DNA from: Pseudomonas frederiksbergensis
GTDB lineage: Bacteria; Pseudomonadota; Gammaproteobacteria; Pseudomonadales; Pseudomonadaceae
Reading direction: 5' to 3'
Assembly: GCF_001874645.1 (NCBI RefSeq)
Contig: NZ_CP017886.1
Span: 2,170,001 to 2,234,000, forward strand
Length of the DNA stretch: 64,000 nucleotides
Shown piece after piece: positions 38,038 to 50,338 of the stretch (position 1 is the stretch's first letter; the number at the start of each line of letters is the position of its first letter). A program made the position numbers and the translations under genes. Under the pieces are notes generated by a model. It made no database searches. It saw only the letters and a list, made by a program, of their open reading frames with translations, and was not told where the DNA came from.

Positions 38038-39321
38038 ATGTCTCGTTCCGAAACCCTGTTTGCCAATGCCCAGAAACACATTCCCGGCGGCGTGAACTCG
38101 CCTGTTCGTGCATTCAAGAGCGTCGGCGGCACGCCGCTGTTCTTCAAGCACGCCGAAGGCGCCTACGTGACAGACGAAGACGACAAGCGCTATGTCGATT
38201 ACGTCGGCTCCTGGGGCCCGATGATTCTCGGTCACAGCCACCCGGACGTGCTGGACGCAGTGCGCAAGCAGCTTGAACATGGCCTGTCCTACGGTGCCCC
38301 GACGGCGATGGAAACCGAGATGGCCGACCTGGTCTGCTCGATCGTGCCGTCAATGGAAATGGTCCGCATGGTCAGCTCCGGCACCGAGGCGACCATGAGC
38401 GCGATTCGCCTGGCCCGTGGTTTCACCGGCCGCGACAGCATCATCAAGTTCGAAGGTTGCTACCACGGTCACTCCGACAGCCTGTTGGTGAAAGCCGGTT
38501 CCGGCCTGCTGACCCAAGGCGTGCCGAGCTCTGCCGGGGTTCCTGCCGCCTTCGCCAAACACACCCTGACGCTGCCATTCAACGACATCGACGCCGTTGA
38601 AAAAATGCTTGCCGACGTCGGCCAGGAAGTGGCGTGCATCATCGTCGAGCCAGTGGCTGGCAACATGAACTGCGTGCCGCCAGCGCCAGGTTTCCTCGAA
38701 GGCCTGCGCACCCTGTGTGACAAACACGGCGTAGTGCTGATTTTCGACGAAGTGATGACCGGCTTCCGCGTGGCACTGGGTGGGGCCCAGGCGTATTACG
38801 GCGTGACCCCGGACCTGAGCACCTTCGGCAAGATCATCGGTGGCGGCATGCCCGTCGGCTGCTTCGGCGGCAAACGCGAAATCATGTCGCACATCGCACC
38901 ACTGGGCCCGGTTTACCAGGCAGGCACCCTGTCGGGTAACCCGCTGGCCATGGCCGCCGGCCTGACCACCCTGCGCCTGATCAGTCGTCCAGGCTTCCAC
39001 GCCGAACTCAGCGAGTACACCAGCCGCCTGCTCGATGGCCTGCAACAGCGAGCCGACGCTGCCGGCGTCCCTTTCGTGACCACCCAGGCCGGCGGCATGT
39101 TTGGCCTGTACTTCAGCGGCGCCGACGACATCGTGACCTTCGATGACGTGATGGCCAGTGATGCCAACCTGTTCAAACGCTTCTTCCACCTGATGCTCGA
39201 AGGTGGCGTATATCTGGCACCAAGCGCCTTCGAAGCCGGTTTCACCTCGATCGCTCACGGCGAAGCCGAGCTGAAACTGACGCTGGACGCCGCTGAACGT
39301 GCATTCGCTGCGTTGAAGTAA
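38038..39321 (+). CDS. hemL: Glutamate-1-semialdehyde 2,1-aminomutase
   Basis: The product has 427 residues. It converts glutamate-1-semialdehyde to 5-aminolevulinate for heme and other tetrapyrroles. It is a class III aminotransferase-fold enzyme with PLP-binding Lys265 in [14 protein letters not shown], plus [30 protein letters not shown] and FDEVMTGFR. An intrinsic terminator follows. Confidence 0.97.
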   Translation: MSRSETLFANAQKHIPGGVNSPVRAFKSVGGTPLFFKHAEGAYVTDEDDKRYVDYVGSWGPMILGHSHPDVLDAVRKQLEHGLSYGAPTAMETEMADLVCSIVPSMEMVRMVSSGTEATMSAIRLARGFTGRDSIIKFEGCYHGHSDSLLVKAGSGLLTQGVPSSAGVPAAFAKHTLTLPFNDIDAVEKMLADVGQEVACIIVEPVAGNMNCVPPAPGFLEGLRTLCDKHGVVLIFDEVMTGFRVALGGAQAYYGVTPDLSTFGKIIGGGMPVGCFGGKREIMSHIAPLGPVYQAGTLSGNPLAMAAGLTTLRLISRPGFHAELSEYTSRLLDGLQQRADAAGVPFVTTQAGGMFGLYFSGADDIVTFDDVMASDANLFKRFFHLMLEGGVYLAPSAFEAGFTSIAHGEAELKLTLDAAERAFAALK

Positions 39322-39330
39322 GCGATAGAC

Positions 39331-39364
39331 GCTGACGTCGACGATTGTCGGCGTCAGCTTTATC
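39331..39364 (+). terminator. Intrinsic terminator after hemL
   Basis: GCTGACGTCGAC (39331-39342) pairs with GTCGGCGTCAGC (39347-39358) with one mismatch around GATT, followed by TTTAT. It starts 10 bases after the hemL stop. Confidence 0.75.
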
Positions 39365-39456
39365 CCACATGCCTACCTTATTTCTTACGCGACACCAATA
39401 AATCTCCCAAAAGCGGCAGATATAATCCCCGCGCGGCAGAAAAACGAGTAAAGACT

Positions 39457-39486
39457 TTGTAAGGTGGGTCCTGCTTATTTCATAAT
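39457..39486 (+). promoter_or_regulatory. Candidate sigma-70 promoter for the Sel1-repeat gene
   Basis: TTGTAA (39457-39462) and CATAAT (39481-39486) are 18 bp apart, about 60 bp upstream of the start codon at 39545. A second TATAAT lies at 39421-39426. The assignment rests only on consensus similarity. Confidence 0.35.
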
Positions 39487-39544
39487 GCGCGCTTATTGGA
39501 TCCCTCGACGGGTCCGCGCGCCCTTCAGAGGTAAGTCGATTCCC

Positions 39545-40099
39545 ATGAACCGCACCGGCCGCGCCCTTGCACTGGGCTGCCTGTTGCTCCTTCAGCCCCT
39601 GCTCGCGCATGCACAAGCAGGCGGCAACTCGTTGTTGATCCCAGCGATGGGTCGTTGCACCCTCAATACCCAGCCTGAAGACCTGAAGGAGGCTCTCGCC
39701 GCCTGCCAGAAAGCGTCGGACGCCGGGGATGCGGAAGCACAATACGAGTTGGGCGAGTTCTACTACGACGGCAAACGCGTGCCGCGCGACCTCAATCAAG
39801 CCCTGAGTTACTTCGAAAAAGCTTCGCTGCAAGGCCACGCTCAGGCGCAATTCAAACTCGGCATCATGTTCTTCCATGGCGAAGGCGTGCCGGCCAATAA
39901 CGTTCAGGCGTATATCGTGCTGAAAATGGCCGCGGTCAACGGTGCGGAAGATGCGCTGGACACCGCCGACGAAGTTGCCGAGCACATGCAACGCGATGAA
40001 CTGGAAGTCGCTACCCAGGTGCTAGGGCAAATTTTCCGTAAATACCTGATGGAACTGCAAAGCGCGGACGGGCGCACACCTTTCTCGCCATTGCCTTAA
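39545..40099 (+). CDS. Secreted Sel1-repeat (TPR-like) protein
   Basis: The product has 184 residues from ATG 39545, which follows AGAGGTAAG; a longer in-frame start would displace the signal peptide. The signal peptide ends about LLAHAQA. Two Sel1-like repeats (about 60-130) contain GDAEAQYELGEFYYDGKRVP and GHAQAQFKLGIMFFHGEGVP. Such repeats mediate protein contacts in the periplasm or at membranes. The partner is unknown. The position after hemL is conserved as I recall it for P. aeruginosa. Confidence 0.85.
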   Translation: MNRTGRALALGCLLLLQPLLAHAQAGGNSLLIPAMGRCTLNTQPEDLKEALAACQKASDAGDAEAQYELGEFYYDGKRVPRDLNQALSYFEKASLQGHAQAQFKLGIMFFHGEGVPANNVQAYIVLKMAAVNGAEDALDTADEVAEHMQRDELEVATQVLGQIFRKYLMELQSADGRTPFSPLP

Positions 40100-40112
40100 G
40101 GTAGTCAGCCAA

Positions 40113-40133
40113 TTCCCACGCTCTGCGTGGGAA
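40113..40133. repeat. Short palindromic repeat (CTCTGCG type), copy 2
   Basis: TTCCCACG (40113-40120) and CGTGGGAA (40126-40133) form a perfect 8-bp stem around CTCTG. Same element as at 19378-19399. It lies between convergent genes and may act as a two-way terminator. Confidence 0.7.
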
Positions 40134-40151
40134 CGATCATTGAAACACTGC

Positions 40152-40481
40152 TTACTTCTCAGGCATCGGCATCGGAAACGGCATGACATTACCGACCGCG
40201 CCACGGGCTTCGCTGATTTTCGGAGTGCCCATACGCTCGACTTCGTCGATGCGCACAATCGAATGCATCGGCACAAAACTGCGCACCACGCCTTCGAACT
40301 GAGCCTTGAGCTTTTCTTCGCTCGGATCGACGACCACTTGCGTGCGCTCGCCAAAGACGAACTCTTCCACTTCCAGAAAGCCCCACAGATCACTTTGATA
40401 GATCTGCTTGGCGTACATTTCGAACACCTGGCCCTGGTTGAGGAAAATCACCTTGTAGATTGGAGCTTCACGTTTGGTCAT
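40152..40481 (-). CDS. DUF1820 family protein
   Basis: The product has 109 residues from ATG 40481; the longer frame to 40943 runs into miaB and is rejected. MTKREAPIYKVIFLNQGQVF and the acidic LEVEEFVFGERTQVVVDPSEEKLK segment fit DUF1820, a small cytoplasmic family found beside miaB in Pseudomonas. Function unknown. It is divergent from miaB and shares the upstream region 40482-40616 with it. Confidence 0.85.
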   Translation of the reverse strand: MTKREAPIYKVIFLNQGQVFEMYAKQIYQSDLWGFLEVEEFVFGERTQVVVDPSEEKLKAQFEGVVRSFVPMHSIVRIDEVERMGTPKISEARGAVGNVMPFPMPMPEK

Positions 40482-40576
40482 GGTGGGCGAGTAACACATC
40501 GAGGGATAAAAATGAGGGCGCGAACTATAGCATAGCCGCTGGACGCACGACGGTAGGAACCTGGGGACTTGTTCCC

Positions 40577-40582
40577 TATAAT
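40577..40582 (+). promoter_or_regulatory. Candidate -10 element for miaB
   Basis: A perfect TATAAT lies 34 bp upstream of the chosen miaB start. The -35 region is poor, so this is a weak assignment based on consensus alone. Confidence 0.35.
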
Positions 40583-40616
40583 GCGCGGTTCTTTGAATCA
40601 CGTGATGACCCCGTCC

Positions 40617-41945
40617 ATGGCCAAGAAGCTCTATATCGAAACCCACGGTTGCCAGATGAACGAGTACGACAGCTCGCGCATGGTTGATCTGTTGGGCGAA
40701 CATCAGGCCCTGGAAGTGACGGTTCGCGCCGAAGACGCAGATGTCATCCTGCTCAACACCTGCTCGATTCGCGAACGCGCCCAGGACCGGGTGTATTCCC
40801 AGCTTGGCCGCTGGCGCGAACTGAAGCTCGCCAACCCGGAAATGGTCATCGCCGTCGGCGGTTGCGTGGCCAGCCAGGAAGGCGCGGCGATTCGTGACCG
40901 CGCGCCCTATGTCGACGTGGTCTTCGGCCCGCAGACCCTGCACCGTCTACCGGAAATGATCGACGCCGCGCGCATTACCAAACTGCCGCAAGTCGACGTC
41001 TCGTTCCCGGAAATCGAAAAGTTCGATCACCTTCCCGAACCGCGTATCGACGGCCCAAGCGCCTATGTCTCGGTGATGGAAGGTTGCAGCAAGTACTGCA
41101 CGTTCTGCGTAGTGCCGTATACCCGCGGTGAAGAAGTCAGCCGGCCATTCGACGACGTGATCGCCGAGATCATTCACCTGGCCGAGAACGGCGTGCGCGA
41201 AGTCACCTTGCTGGGGCAGAACGTCAACGGCTACCGTGGCCTGACCCACGACGGGCGCCTGGCCGATCTGGCCGAACTGATCCGCGTGGTCGCGGCCGTC
41301 GATGGCATCGAGCGTATCCGCTACACCACCTCGCACCCGCTGGAGTTCTCCGACAGCCTGATCCAGGCCCACGCCGATGTACCGGAACTGGTCAAACACC
41401 TGCATTTGCCGGTGCAGTCGGGTTCGGACCGGATTCTTGCAGCGATGAAGCGTAACCACACGGCGCTCGAATACAAATCGAAACTGCGCAAACTGCGGGC
41501 CGCCGTGCCGGGTATTTGCATCAGCTCGGACTTCATCGTCGGCTTCCCCGGCGAGACGGAAAAAGACTTCGAGCAGACCATGAAGCTGATCGAAGACGTC
41601 GGTTTCGACTTCTCCTACTCGTTCGTCTATAGCCAGCGCCCAGGCACCCCGGCTGCCGACCTGGCCGACGAAACCCCGGAAGAGCTGAAAAAAGAGCGCC
41701 TGAACGCCCTGCAACATCGTCTCAATCAACAAGGTTTCGAGATCAGCCGACAAATGGTCGGTTCGACCCAGCGGATCTTGGTGACCGATTATTCGAAAAA
41801 AGACCCCGGCGAACTGCAAGGCCGGACCGAGAATAATCGAATCGTAAACTTCCGCTGCGACAATCCGACCCTGATCGGCCAGTTCGCAGACGTGCACATC
41901 GACGCCGCACAGCCACACTCGCTGCGTGGCTCGTTGATTCTGTAA
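40617..41945 (+). CDS. miaB: tRNA-2-methylthio-N6-isopentenyladenosine synthase
   Basis: The product has 442 residues from ATG 40617 ([20 protein letters not shown]); another in-frame ATG at 40605 would add four residues. It adds the methylthio group to i6A37 in tRNA. The N-terminal domain has Fe-S ligands Cys12, Cys49 and Cys83; the radical-SAM cluster ligands are Cys157, Cys161 and Cys164 (CSKYCTFC); a TRAM domain ends the protein. All catalytic residues are intact. It heads the rightward miaB-ybeZ-ybeY-corC-lnt group, though a REP repeat lies between it and ybeZ. Confidence 0.96.
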   Translation: MAKKLYIETHGCQMNEYDSSRMVDLLGEHQALEVTVRAEDADVILLNTCSIRERAQDRVYSQLGRWRELKLANPEMVIAVGGCVASQEGAAIRDRAPYVDVVFGPQTLHRLPEMIDAARITKLPQVDVSFPEIEKFDHLPEPRIDGPSAYVSVMEGCSKYCTFCVVPYTRGEEVSRPFDDVIAEIIHLAENGVREVTLLGQNVNGYRGLTHDGRLADLAELIRVVAAVDGIERIRYTTSHPLEFSDSLIQAHADVPELVKHLHLPVQSGSDRILAAMKRNHTALEYKSKLRKLRAAVPGICISSDFIVGFPGETEKDFEQTMKLIEDVGFDFSYSFVYSQRPGTPAADLADETPEELKKERLNALQHRLNQQGFEISRQMVGSTQRILVTDYSKKDPGELQGRTENNRIVNFRCDNPTLIGQFADVHIDAAQPHSLRGSLIL

Positions 41946-41952
41946 CGCCAAA

Positions 41953-42036
41953 AGACCGCAGCCTGCGGCAGCTCCTACAGGGGAATACGATCCATGTAGA
42001 AGCTGCCGCAGGTTCGGGCCGCGTTCGGACGATCTT
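41953..42036. repeat. Paired REP-like repeat, copy 5, with a long variant arm
   Basis: A normal arm (from 41953, CCGCAGCCTGCGGCAGCTCC..) is paired with a longer arm (about 41996-42036) in which GGTTCGGGCCGCGTTCGGAC replaces the usual GGCTGC before GATCTT. The same long arm occurs in copies 7 and 8. Confidence 0.75.
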
Positions 42037-42135
42037 GGCGACCTCGAATATTAGAGGCCTTAAGAGCTTTCGCACGTAGCGTGCTGGCGTTATCCTTGAT
42101 TTATATCCATTGCCCCAGGGCGGCTAAAAACAACC

Positions 42136-43155
42136 TTGAACGCACCCATAGAACCACATCGCTTCATCCTCGAGCCCTTTGAGGCTCACCGCTTCGCCAA
42201 TCTGTGCGGGCCATTCGACGAGCATTTGCGCTTGATCGAACAGCGCCTGGCGATTGTGATCCGCAATCGCGGCAATCAGTTCGAATTGATCGGCGAACTC
42301 AAGCACACCACCTCCGCAGAAAACCTTCTGCGCCGCCTCTACCGTGAAACCAAGGGTAGCGAGCTGTCGCCAGACATGGTTCACCTGTTCCTGCAGGAAT
42401 CGGCCGTGGAAGAAATGGACAACCATTCGCCCGCCGAACCCTCCGTTGCCCTGCGCACCAAAAAAGGCATGATTCGCCCTCGCGGCTTGAATCAGCAGCG
42501 CTACGTGAAGGAAATCCTGGCCAACGACATCAACTTCGGCATCGGCCCGGCCGGTACCGGCAAGACCTATCTGGCCGTTGCCTGCGCAGTCGATGCGCTG
42601 GAACGCGAACAGATCCGCCGTATCCTGCTGGTGCGTCCAGCGGTCGAGGCTGGCGAGAAACTCGGCTTCTTGCCCGGCGACCTGGCACAAAAAATCGACC
42701 CATACCTGCGCCCGCTGTATGACGCACTGTACGAAATGCTCGGTTTTGAATACGTCGCCAAGCTGATCGAACGTCAAGTGATCGAAGTCGCGCCACTGGC
42801 TTACATGCGTGGCCGTACGCTGAACAACAGCTTCATCATCCTCGACGAAAGCCAGAACACCACCGTCGAACAAATGAAGATGTTCCTGACGCGGATCGGT
42901 TTTGGCTCGACCGCGGTCATCACCGGTGACATCACCCAGATCGACCTGCCGAAGGGCACCAAGTCCGGGTTGATTCATGTGATCGACGTGCTCAAGGAAG
43001 TACCGGGCATCAGCTTTACCCACTTCAAGCCCAAAGACGTCGTGCGCCACCCGCTGGTACAGCGCATTGTCGAAGCCTATGAGCGCTTCGAAAATCGCCT
43101 GATCGACGAACCTGCGACGCTTTCCGCCGAAAAGGGCAACCGCCACGATGCTTGA
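42136..43155 (+). CDS. ybeZ: PhoH-like ATPase YbeZ
   Basis: The product has 339 residues. No ATG suits the conserved N-terminus, so TTG 42136 (read as Met, [14 protein letters not shown]) is the likely start. The P-loop is GPAGTGKT at 137-144, with [11 protein letters not shown] as Walker B. PhoH-like proteins partner YbeY in RNA and ribosome maturation. The start is 8 bp before the ybeY overlap: its stop (43155) lies inside ybeY (from 43148), so the two are coupled. Confidence 0.92.
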   Translation: MNAPIEPHRFILEPFEAHRFANLCGPFDEHLRLIEQRLAIVIRNRGNQFELIGELKHTTSAENLLRRLYRETKGSELSPDMVHLFLQESAVEEMDNHSPAEPSVALRTKKGMIRPRGLNQQRYVKEILANDINFGIGPAGTGKTYLAVACAVDALEREQIRRILLVRPAVEAGEKLGFLPGDLAQKIDPYLRPLYDALYEMLGFEYVAKLIERQVIEVAPLAYMRGRTLNNSFIILDESQNTTVEQMKMFLTRIGFGSTAVITGDITQIDLPKGTKSGLIHVIDVLKEVPGISFTHFKPKDVVRHPLVQRIVEAYERFENRLIDEPATLSAEKGNRHDA

Positions 43156-43642
43156 GCTTGATCTGCAGCTTGAAAGCCGGGGAACTGCCCCAAGCGAAGC
43201 CGAATTCCGTCAATGGTGCGAACTGGCCCTGCGTCAGCGCACCGCCGACTCCGAATTGACCATTCGCCTGGTCGACGAGGAAGAAGGCCGCGAGCTGAAC
43301 TACACCTGGCGTCAAAAGGATTACGCAACCAATGTGTTGTCGTTCCCTGCCGATGTGCCCGACGAGTTGCTGGACATCCCGTTGCTGGGCGATCTGGTGA
43401 TCTGCGTGGCCGTGGTCGAGCGCGAAGCTGCCGAACAAGGCAAGGAATTGAAGGCCCATTGGGCTCATCTGGTCATTCACGGCTGCTTGCATCTGCTTGG
43501 TTACGACCATATAGATGACGACGAAGCCGAAGAAATGGAAGCACTGGAACGAACGTTGCTTGCAGAGTTGGGTCATCCTGACCCTTATGCGGACGACGAA
43601 ACCGAAACATCCCCTATCGTTACAACAAAGGATTCAGAGTAA
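43148..43642 (+). CDS. ybeY: Endoribonuclease YbeY
   Basis: The product has 164 residues. It is a zinc-dependent single-strand endoribonuclease for 16S rRNA 3' maturation and ribosome quality control. The metal site [11 protein letters not shown] is intact and is followed by the acidic [12 protein letters not shown] helix. The N-terminus overlaps ybeZ by 8 bp, and corC starts 5 bp after its stop. Confidence 0.96.
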   Translation: MLELDLQLESRGTAPSEAEFRQWCELALRQRTADSELTIRLVDEEEGRELNYTWRQKDYATNVLSFPADVPDELLDIPLLGDLVICVAVVEREAAEQGKELKAHWAHLVIHGCLHLLGYDHIDDDEAEEMEALERTLLAELGHPDPYADDETETSPIVTTKDSE

Positions 43643-43647
43643 TCGCT

Positions 43648-44487
43648 ATGAGCGAAGATCGATCGAGCAACGGGCAAAAGTCCTGGCTGGGTAAACTCAC
43701 CCAGGCTTTTGCCCACGAGCCGAAAAACCGTCAGGAGCTGCTGGAGCTCCTGCGTGATGCCCATCAGAACAAGTTGCTGGACAGCGAAGCGCTGGCCATC
43801 GTCGAGGGCGCCATCCAGGTCGCTGACCTGCAAGTACGCGACATCATGGTTCCGCGCTCGCAGATGGTCAGCATCAAGGCGACCCAGACACCCCGTGAAT
43901 TCCTCCCGGCCGTGGTTGAGTCCGCGCACTCGCGTTATCCGGTGATCGGCGAGAGCCACGACGACGTCATGGGCGTGTTGCTGGCCAAGGATCTGCTGCC
44001 GCTGATCCTCAAGGAGAACGGCGACAGCTTCAACATCAAGGATTTGCTGCGTCCGGCCACCTTCGTGCCCGAGTCCAAGCGTCTGAACGTGTTGTTGCGC
44101 GAGTTTCGCGCCAACCATAACCACATGGCCATCGTCATCGACGAATACGGTGGCGTGGCCGGTCTGGTGACCATCGAAGACGTGCTCGAACAAATCGTCG
44201 GCGACATCGAAGACGAGCACGACGTTGAAGAAGACAGCTACATCAAGCCACTGCCCAGCGGCGACTTCCTGATCAAGGCCCTGACGCCGATCGAGAACTT
44301 CAACGAGTTCTTCGACAGCGAGTTCTCCGACGACGAGTTCGACACCGTCGGCGGCCTGGTGATGAGTGCGTTCGGGCACTTGCCAAAACGCAACGAAATC
44401 ACTGAAATCGGCGCCTATCGCTTCCGCATTCTGAACGCCGACAGCCGTCGTATTCACTTGCTACGCTTGACCCCTATAGCCCGTTAA
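43648..44487 (+). CDS. corC: CorC/HlyC-type CBS-domain protein
   Basis: The product has 279 residues. Two CBS domains (about 70-185; VRDIMVPRSQMVSI, then IVIDEYGGVAGLVTIEDVLE) are followed by the CorC_HlyC transporter-associated domain (DEFDTVGGLVMSAFGHLP). There is no transmembrane segment, as expected of CorC, which is linked to magnesium and cobalt efflux with CorA. The C-terminal end is 8 bp before lnt. Transport function is inferred from the family. Confidence 0.92.
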   Translation: MSEDRSSNGQKSWLGKLTQAFAHEPKNRQELLELLRDAHQNKLLDSEALAIVEGAIQVADLQVRDIMVPRSQMVSIKATQTPREFLPAVVESAHSRYPVIGESHDDVMGVLLAKDLLPLILKENGDSFNIKDLLRPATFVPESKRLNVLLREFRANHNHMAIVIDEYGGVAGLVTIEDVLEQIVGDIEDEHDVEEDSYIKPLPSGDFLIKALTPIENFNEFFDSEFSDDEFDTVGGLVMSAFGHLPKRNEITEIGAYRFRILNADSRRIHLLRLTPIAR

Positions 44488-44495
44488 GGACTGAC

Positions 44496-46019
44496 ATGCG
44501 TTGGATCACCCGCCCCGGCTGGCCCGGTAACCTGCTGGCCGTGGCGGCCGGCGCACTCACTACCCTGGCCTTGGCGCCGTTCGATATCTGGCCGCTGGCG
44601 TTGCTGGCGGTCGGATTCTTCTATGCAGGCCTTCGTGAACTGACACCTCGTCAGGCGCTGGGTCGCGGTTGGTGCTTCGGTTTCGGCCTGTTTGGCGCGG
44701 GCACCAGCTGGATCTACTACAGCATCCACAACTTTGGTGGCGCTTCGATGCTGCTCGCCGGGTTGCTGATGCTGGCTTTCACCGCCGCGATTGCCTGGTT
44801 CTTCGCCCTGCCCGCCTGGCTCTGGGCACGCTGGTTGCGCCGTAACGAAGCGCCATTGGCCGACGCCTTGGCATTTGCGGCGCTGTGGGTTGCTCAGGAA
44901 GCGTTTCGTGGCTGGTTCCTCACCGGTTTTCCATGGCTCTATTCCGGTTACAGCCAACTCGACGGCCCGCTCGCCGGATTGGCGCCATTGGGCGGCATGT
45001 GGCTGATTTCCTTCAGCTTGGCCCTGACCGCCGCGCTGGTGTACAACCTGCCACGCCTGATCAAGGCCGGGCACAAAGGCTTTATCGTCGCCGGCCTGCT
45101 GTTGCTGGCTGCGCCGTGGGTCATCGGCCTGTTGCTCAAAGGTCACGCATGGACCAGCCCTTCGGGCAACCCGCTGAGCGTCGCGGCGATTCAAGGCAAC
45201 ATCGAACAAAGCATGAAGTGGGACCCGGCGCAGCTCAACGAGCAACTGGCGCTGTACCGCGACATGAGCTTCAGCTCCAAACGCGTCGACCTGCTGATCT
45301 GGCCGGAAACCGCGGTCCCGGTGCTCAAGGAGTCCGCCGAGGGCTACCTGAGCATGATGGGCAACTTCGCCGCAGAACGTAATTCGGCGCTGATTACCGG
45401 GGTGCCTATTCGTGAGGAAGTCCACCACGAGAAACGCTTTTTCAATGGCATCACGGTGGTAGGCCAAGGCGACGGCACCTACCTCAAGCAAAAACTGGTG
45501 CCATTTGGCGAATACGTGCCGCTGCAAGATCTGCTGCGGGGGCTGATCGCGTTCTTTGACCTGCCGATGTCGGATTTCGCCCGCGGCCCGGCTGATCAGC
45601 CGTTGTTGCAAGCCAAGGGTTATCAGATTGCACCGTTCATCTGTTACGAAGTGGTCTACCCGGAATTTGCCGCCAGCCTTTCGGCGCGCAGCGATTTGCT
45701 GCTGACCATCAGCAACGACACCTGGTTCGGCACCTCCATCGGCCCGCTGCAACACCTGCAGATGGCGCAGATGCGGGCGCTGGAAGCCGGCCGCTGGATG
45801 ATTCGTGCGACCAACAACGGCGTCACCGGGTTGATCGACCCATTTGGCAAGATCACCGCGCAGATCCCGCAATTCGAACGCGGCATTCTCTACGGCGAAG
45901 TGGTACCGATGCATAACCTGACGCCCTACCTGCAATGGCGCTCGTGGCCGCTGGTTATCCTTTGCGTGCTGCTGTTTGGCTGGGCATTGCTGGCAAGCCG
46001 GATCGCCAAGACGGTTTAA
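44496..46019 (+). CDS. lnt: Apolipoprotein N-acyltransferase
   Basis: The product has 507 residues. It adds the third acyl chain to lipoproteins in the inner membrane, the final step before Lol sorting. About six N-terminal membrane segments (to residue 215) precede a nitrilase-type domain with the triad Glu271 (WPETAVPV), Lys333 (LKQKLVPFGEYVPL) and Cys383 (FICYEVVYPE), and a C-terminal membrane segment. It ends the miaB-lnt run. The lipoprotein LptE encoded nearby is among its expected substrates. Confidence 0.95.
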   Translation: MRWITRPGWPGNLLAVAAGALTTLALAPFDIWPLALLAVGFFYAGLRELTPRQALGRGWCFGFGLFGAGTSWIYYSIHNFGGASMLLAGLLMLAFTAAIAWFFALPAWLWARWLRRNEAPLADALAFAALWVAQEAFRGWFLTGFPWLYSGYSQLDGPLAGLAPLGGMWLISFSLALTAALVYNLPRLIKAGHKGFIVAGLLLLAAPWVIGLLLKGHAWTSPSGNPLSVAAIQGNIEQSMKWDPAQLNEQLALYRDMSFSSKRVDLLIWPETAVPVLKESAEGYLSMMGNFAAERNSALITGVPIREEVHHEKRFFNGITVVGQGDGTYLKQKLVPFGEYVPLQDLLRGLIAFFDLPMSDFARGPADQPLLQAKGYQIAPFICYEVVYPEFAASLSARSDLLLTISNDTWFGTSIGPLQHLQMAQMRALEAGRWMIRATNNGVTGLIDPFGKITAQIPQFERGILYGEVVPMHNLTPYLQWRSWPLVILCVLLFGWALLASRIAKTV

Positions 46020-46021
46020 GT

Positions 46022-46098
46022 AAAAGATCGCAGCCTTCGGCAGCTCCTACAGGGTAATTGCAATCCACCGTAGGAGCTGCCGCAGGCTGCGATCTTTT
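46022..46098. repeat. Paired REP-like repeat, copy 6
   Basis: AAAAGATCGCAGCCTTCGGC.. (from 46022) and the inverted arm GTAGGAGCTGCCGCAGGCTG.. to GATCTTTT (about 46070-46098). It separates the convergent lnt and ydcF-like genes. Confidence 0.8.
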
Positions 46099-46103
46099 GA
46101 TCT

Positions 46104-46865
46104 TCAGCGGTAAAAGATCAAATAGCCGATCTGCCCCACGGCCTCATTCAACAACTGACCCGATCGCCAGATCGATTTGAACGTTGGCATCCAGCCACCC
46201 AACGGTTCGGCATTATCGGTGCCCAAAAAGCCCACCGGTGCCGGCACCACGGTCAAACCCGACCGCTCGAAACTCCAGACACTGCGCGGCATATGCCAGG
46301 CTTGCGTCACCACTACGACCCGTTTCAACCCCAAAGGCTCCAGCATTTCGGCAGTGAATTGAGCGTTTTCCCAGGTGGTGAGGCTGCGCCCTTCCTGCCA
46401 ACGAACCGTGACACCAAAATCATCCTGCAACGAATCGGCCATCATCTTTGCTTCGGTCGGTGGCGTGCCGTAGTGCAGGCCGCCACTGGTCAATACGGGC
46501 AGGCCTGATGCCTTCGCCAGCCGCGCTGCATATCGCTCACGCTCCAGCGCTACACCGGTCGGCTGATCGGAACCCCAGGCAAGGTCGCCGCGCTCGCGCC
46601 CCGCCCCCAACACCACAATCACATCTGCGCGCTCGGCCAGGGTCGCCCATTCGCTGCGTGCCAGCGGTGGTTCACGCTCAAGGGCCTTGGCGCCCCACTG
46701 CACGACGACCGGCAAACTCATTAACCAGAACCCACCCGCACCCAAGGCAAAACACAGCCCTGCAAGGCGTGGTCTAGAGCGGCGCAACCACCAGGCGAGC
46801 GCAAGCAACAGCAAGAAAATGCCGGGCGGCAGCAGAAGTTGTTTAACGAAATAACGAAAAGGCAT
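46104..46865 (-). CDS. YdcF/ElyC-type (DUF218) protein
   Basis: The product has 253 residues. Two hydrophobic segments near the N-terminus (LLLPPGIFLLLLALAWWL; GLCFALGAGGFWLMSLPVV) anchor a DUF218 domain (about 80-235) with ADVIVVLGAGRERGD, LTSGGLHYGTPPTEAKMMAD and VVVVTQAWHMPRSVWSFERSG. E. coli ElyC of this family supports cell-envelope integrity; the exact role is unknown. The ribosome site lies within a hairpin that abuts the ATG (46866-46887). Confidence 0.85.
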   Translation of the reverse strand: MPFRYFVKQLLLPPGIFLLLLALAWWLRRSRPRLAGLCFALGAGGFWLMSLPVVVQWGAKALEREPPLARSEWATLAERADVIVVLGAGRERGDLAWGSDQPTGVALERERYAARLAKASGLPVLTSGGLHYGTPPTEAKMMADSLQDDFGVTVRWQEGRSLTTWENAQFTAEMLEPLGLKRVVVVTQAWHMPRSVWSFERSGLTVVPAPVGFLGTDNAEPLGGWMPTFKSIWRSGQLLNEAVGQIGYLIFYR

Positions 46866-46887
46866 CGGGCATCTCCAAAGATGCCCG
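46866..46887 (-). promoter_or_regulatory. Hairpin containing the ydcF-like ribosome binding site
   Basis: On the minus strand CGGGCATCT and AGATGCCCG form a perfect 9-bp stem around TTGG, and the 3' arm ends directly at the ATG (46865). The likely Shine-Dalgarno sequence GGAG spans loop and stem, so pairing should block initiation. It could also be a weak terminator after the 107-residue upstream gene, but no T run follows. Confidence 0.5.
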
Positions 46888-47001
46888 AAGCCTAAGTGGG
46901 TTGAAGCAAAGCGACAACTAAGATGGAAGGCCTTTTAATCAAAAAGCCATCATGCGTGACTTCATGCGCCCATACGGGACAACAAACACTTGCCTGATCA
47001 C

Positions 47002-47325
47002 TTACTTGACCTGCAGGGACCGGACCTTTACCGCGTCTCTGCCAGGTAGCTTGTCTTTCAACCAGATAATCTTGGCCGAACGGGGGGCGTCCTTGTGCTT
47101 CACTGCTTCTGATGACAAGCATCCTTGCCCCTCACGTTCACTACGGTCCAGATAAGCCTTGATCAGTTCGAACTCTGCGCAGCTCAACCCGCGAAGTTCC
47201 AGCTCCACCGGACGCTCATCGCGCAACCGGCTCGCTGTCCTTGCGGCATCCAGGGCCAGCCCCAGGCGCTCTATCAGCTTTTCGTACAACTGCGGTTTAG
47301 TTACTTTTCGTTGTGACTCAACCAT
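47002..47325 (-). CDS. Small hypothetical protein, 107 residues
   Basis: MVESQRKVTKPQLYEKLIER is followed by a charged, largely helical chain; the product is rich in Arg, Glu and Lys with no signal peptide or membrane segment. I do not recognise a domain. ATG 47325 is preceded by GAGGTGAGGG. It sits between a ydcF-like gene and divergent leuS, a place where Pseudomonas genomes I recall also have small hypothetical genes. Coding-like composition and position support a real gene, but the function is unknown. Confidence 0.65.
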   Translation of the reverse strand: MVESQRKVTKPQLYEKLIERLGLALDAARTASRLRDERPVELELRGLSCAEFELIKAYLDRSEREGQGCLSSEAVKHKDAPRSAKIIWLKDKLPGRDAVKVRSLQVK

Positions 47326-50248
<2,923 letters not shown>

Positions 50249-50256
50249 TTGGATCA

Positions 50257-50281
50257 GGCGCCAGGTCGTGTACCTGGCGCC
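50257..50281 (+). other. Perfect hairpin between leuS and lptE
   Basis: GGCGCCAGGT (50257-50266) and ACCTGGCGCC (50272-50281) form a 10-bp stem around CGTGT. No T run follows, so it may be an mRNA stability or processing element within the leuS-lptE-holA transcript, not a terminator. Confidence 0.5.
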
Positions 50282-50338
50282 GAATAGAACCTTTCGGGTC
50301 GCACGGTCGGCCCACATGGTTTCAAGGGGAGCAACAAG

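Noticed and set aside
40482..40943. N-terminal extension of the DUF1820 gene
   Set aside because: The extension is antisense to miaB, while the internal ATG 40481 starts the conserved protein.
44484..45935. Minus-strand open frame opposite lnt
   Set aside because: Its product is a Gln/Arg/Gly-rich mirror of lnt codon usage, with no motif and no ribosome site.
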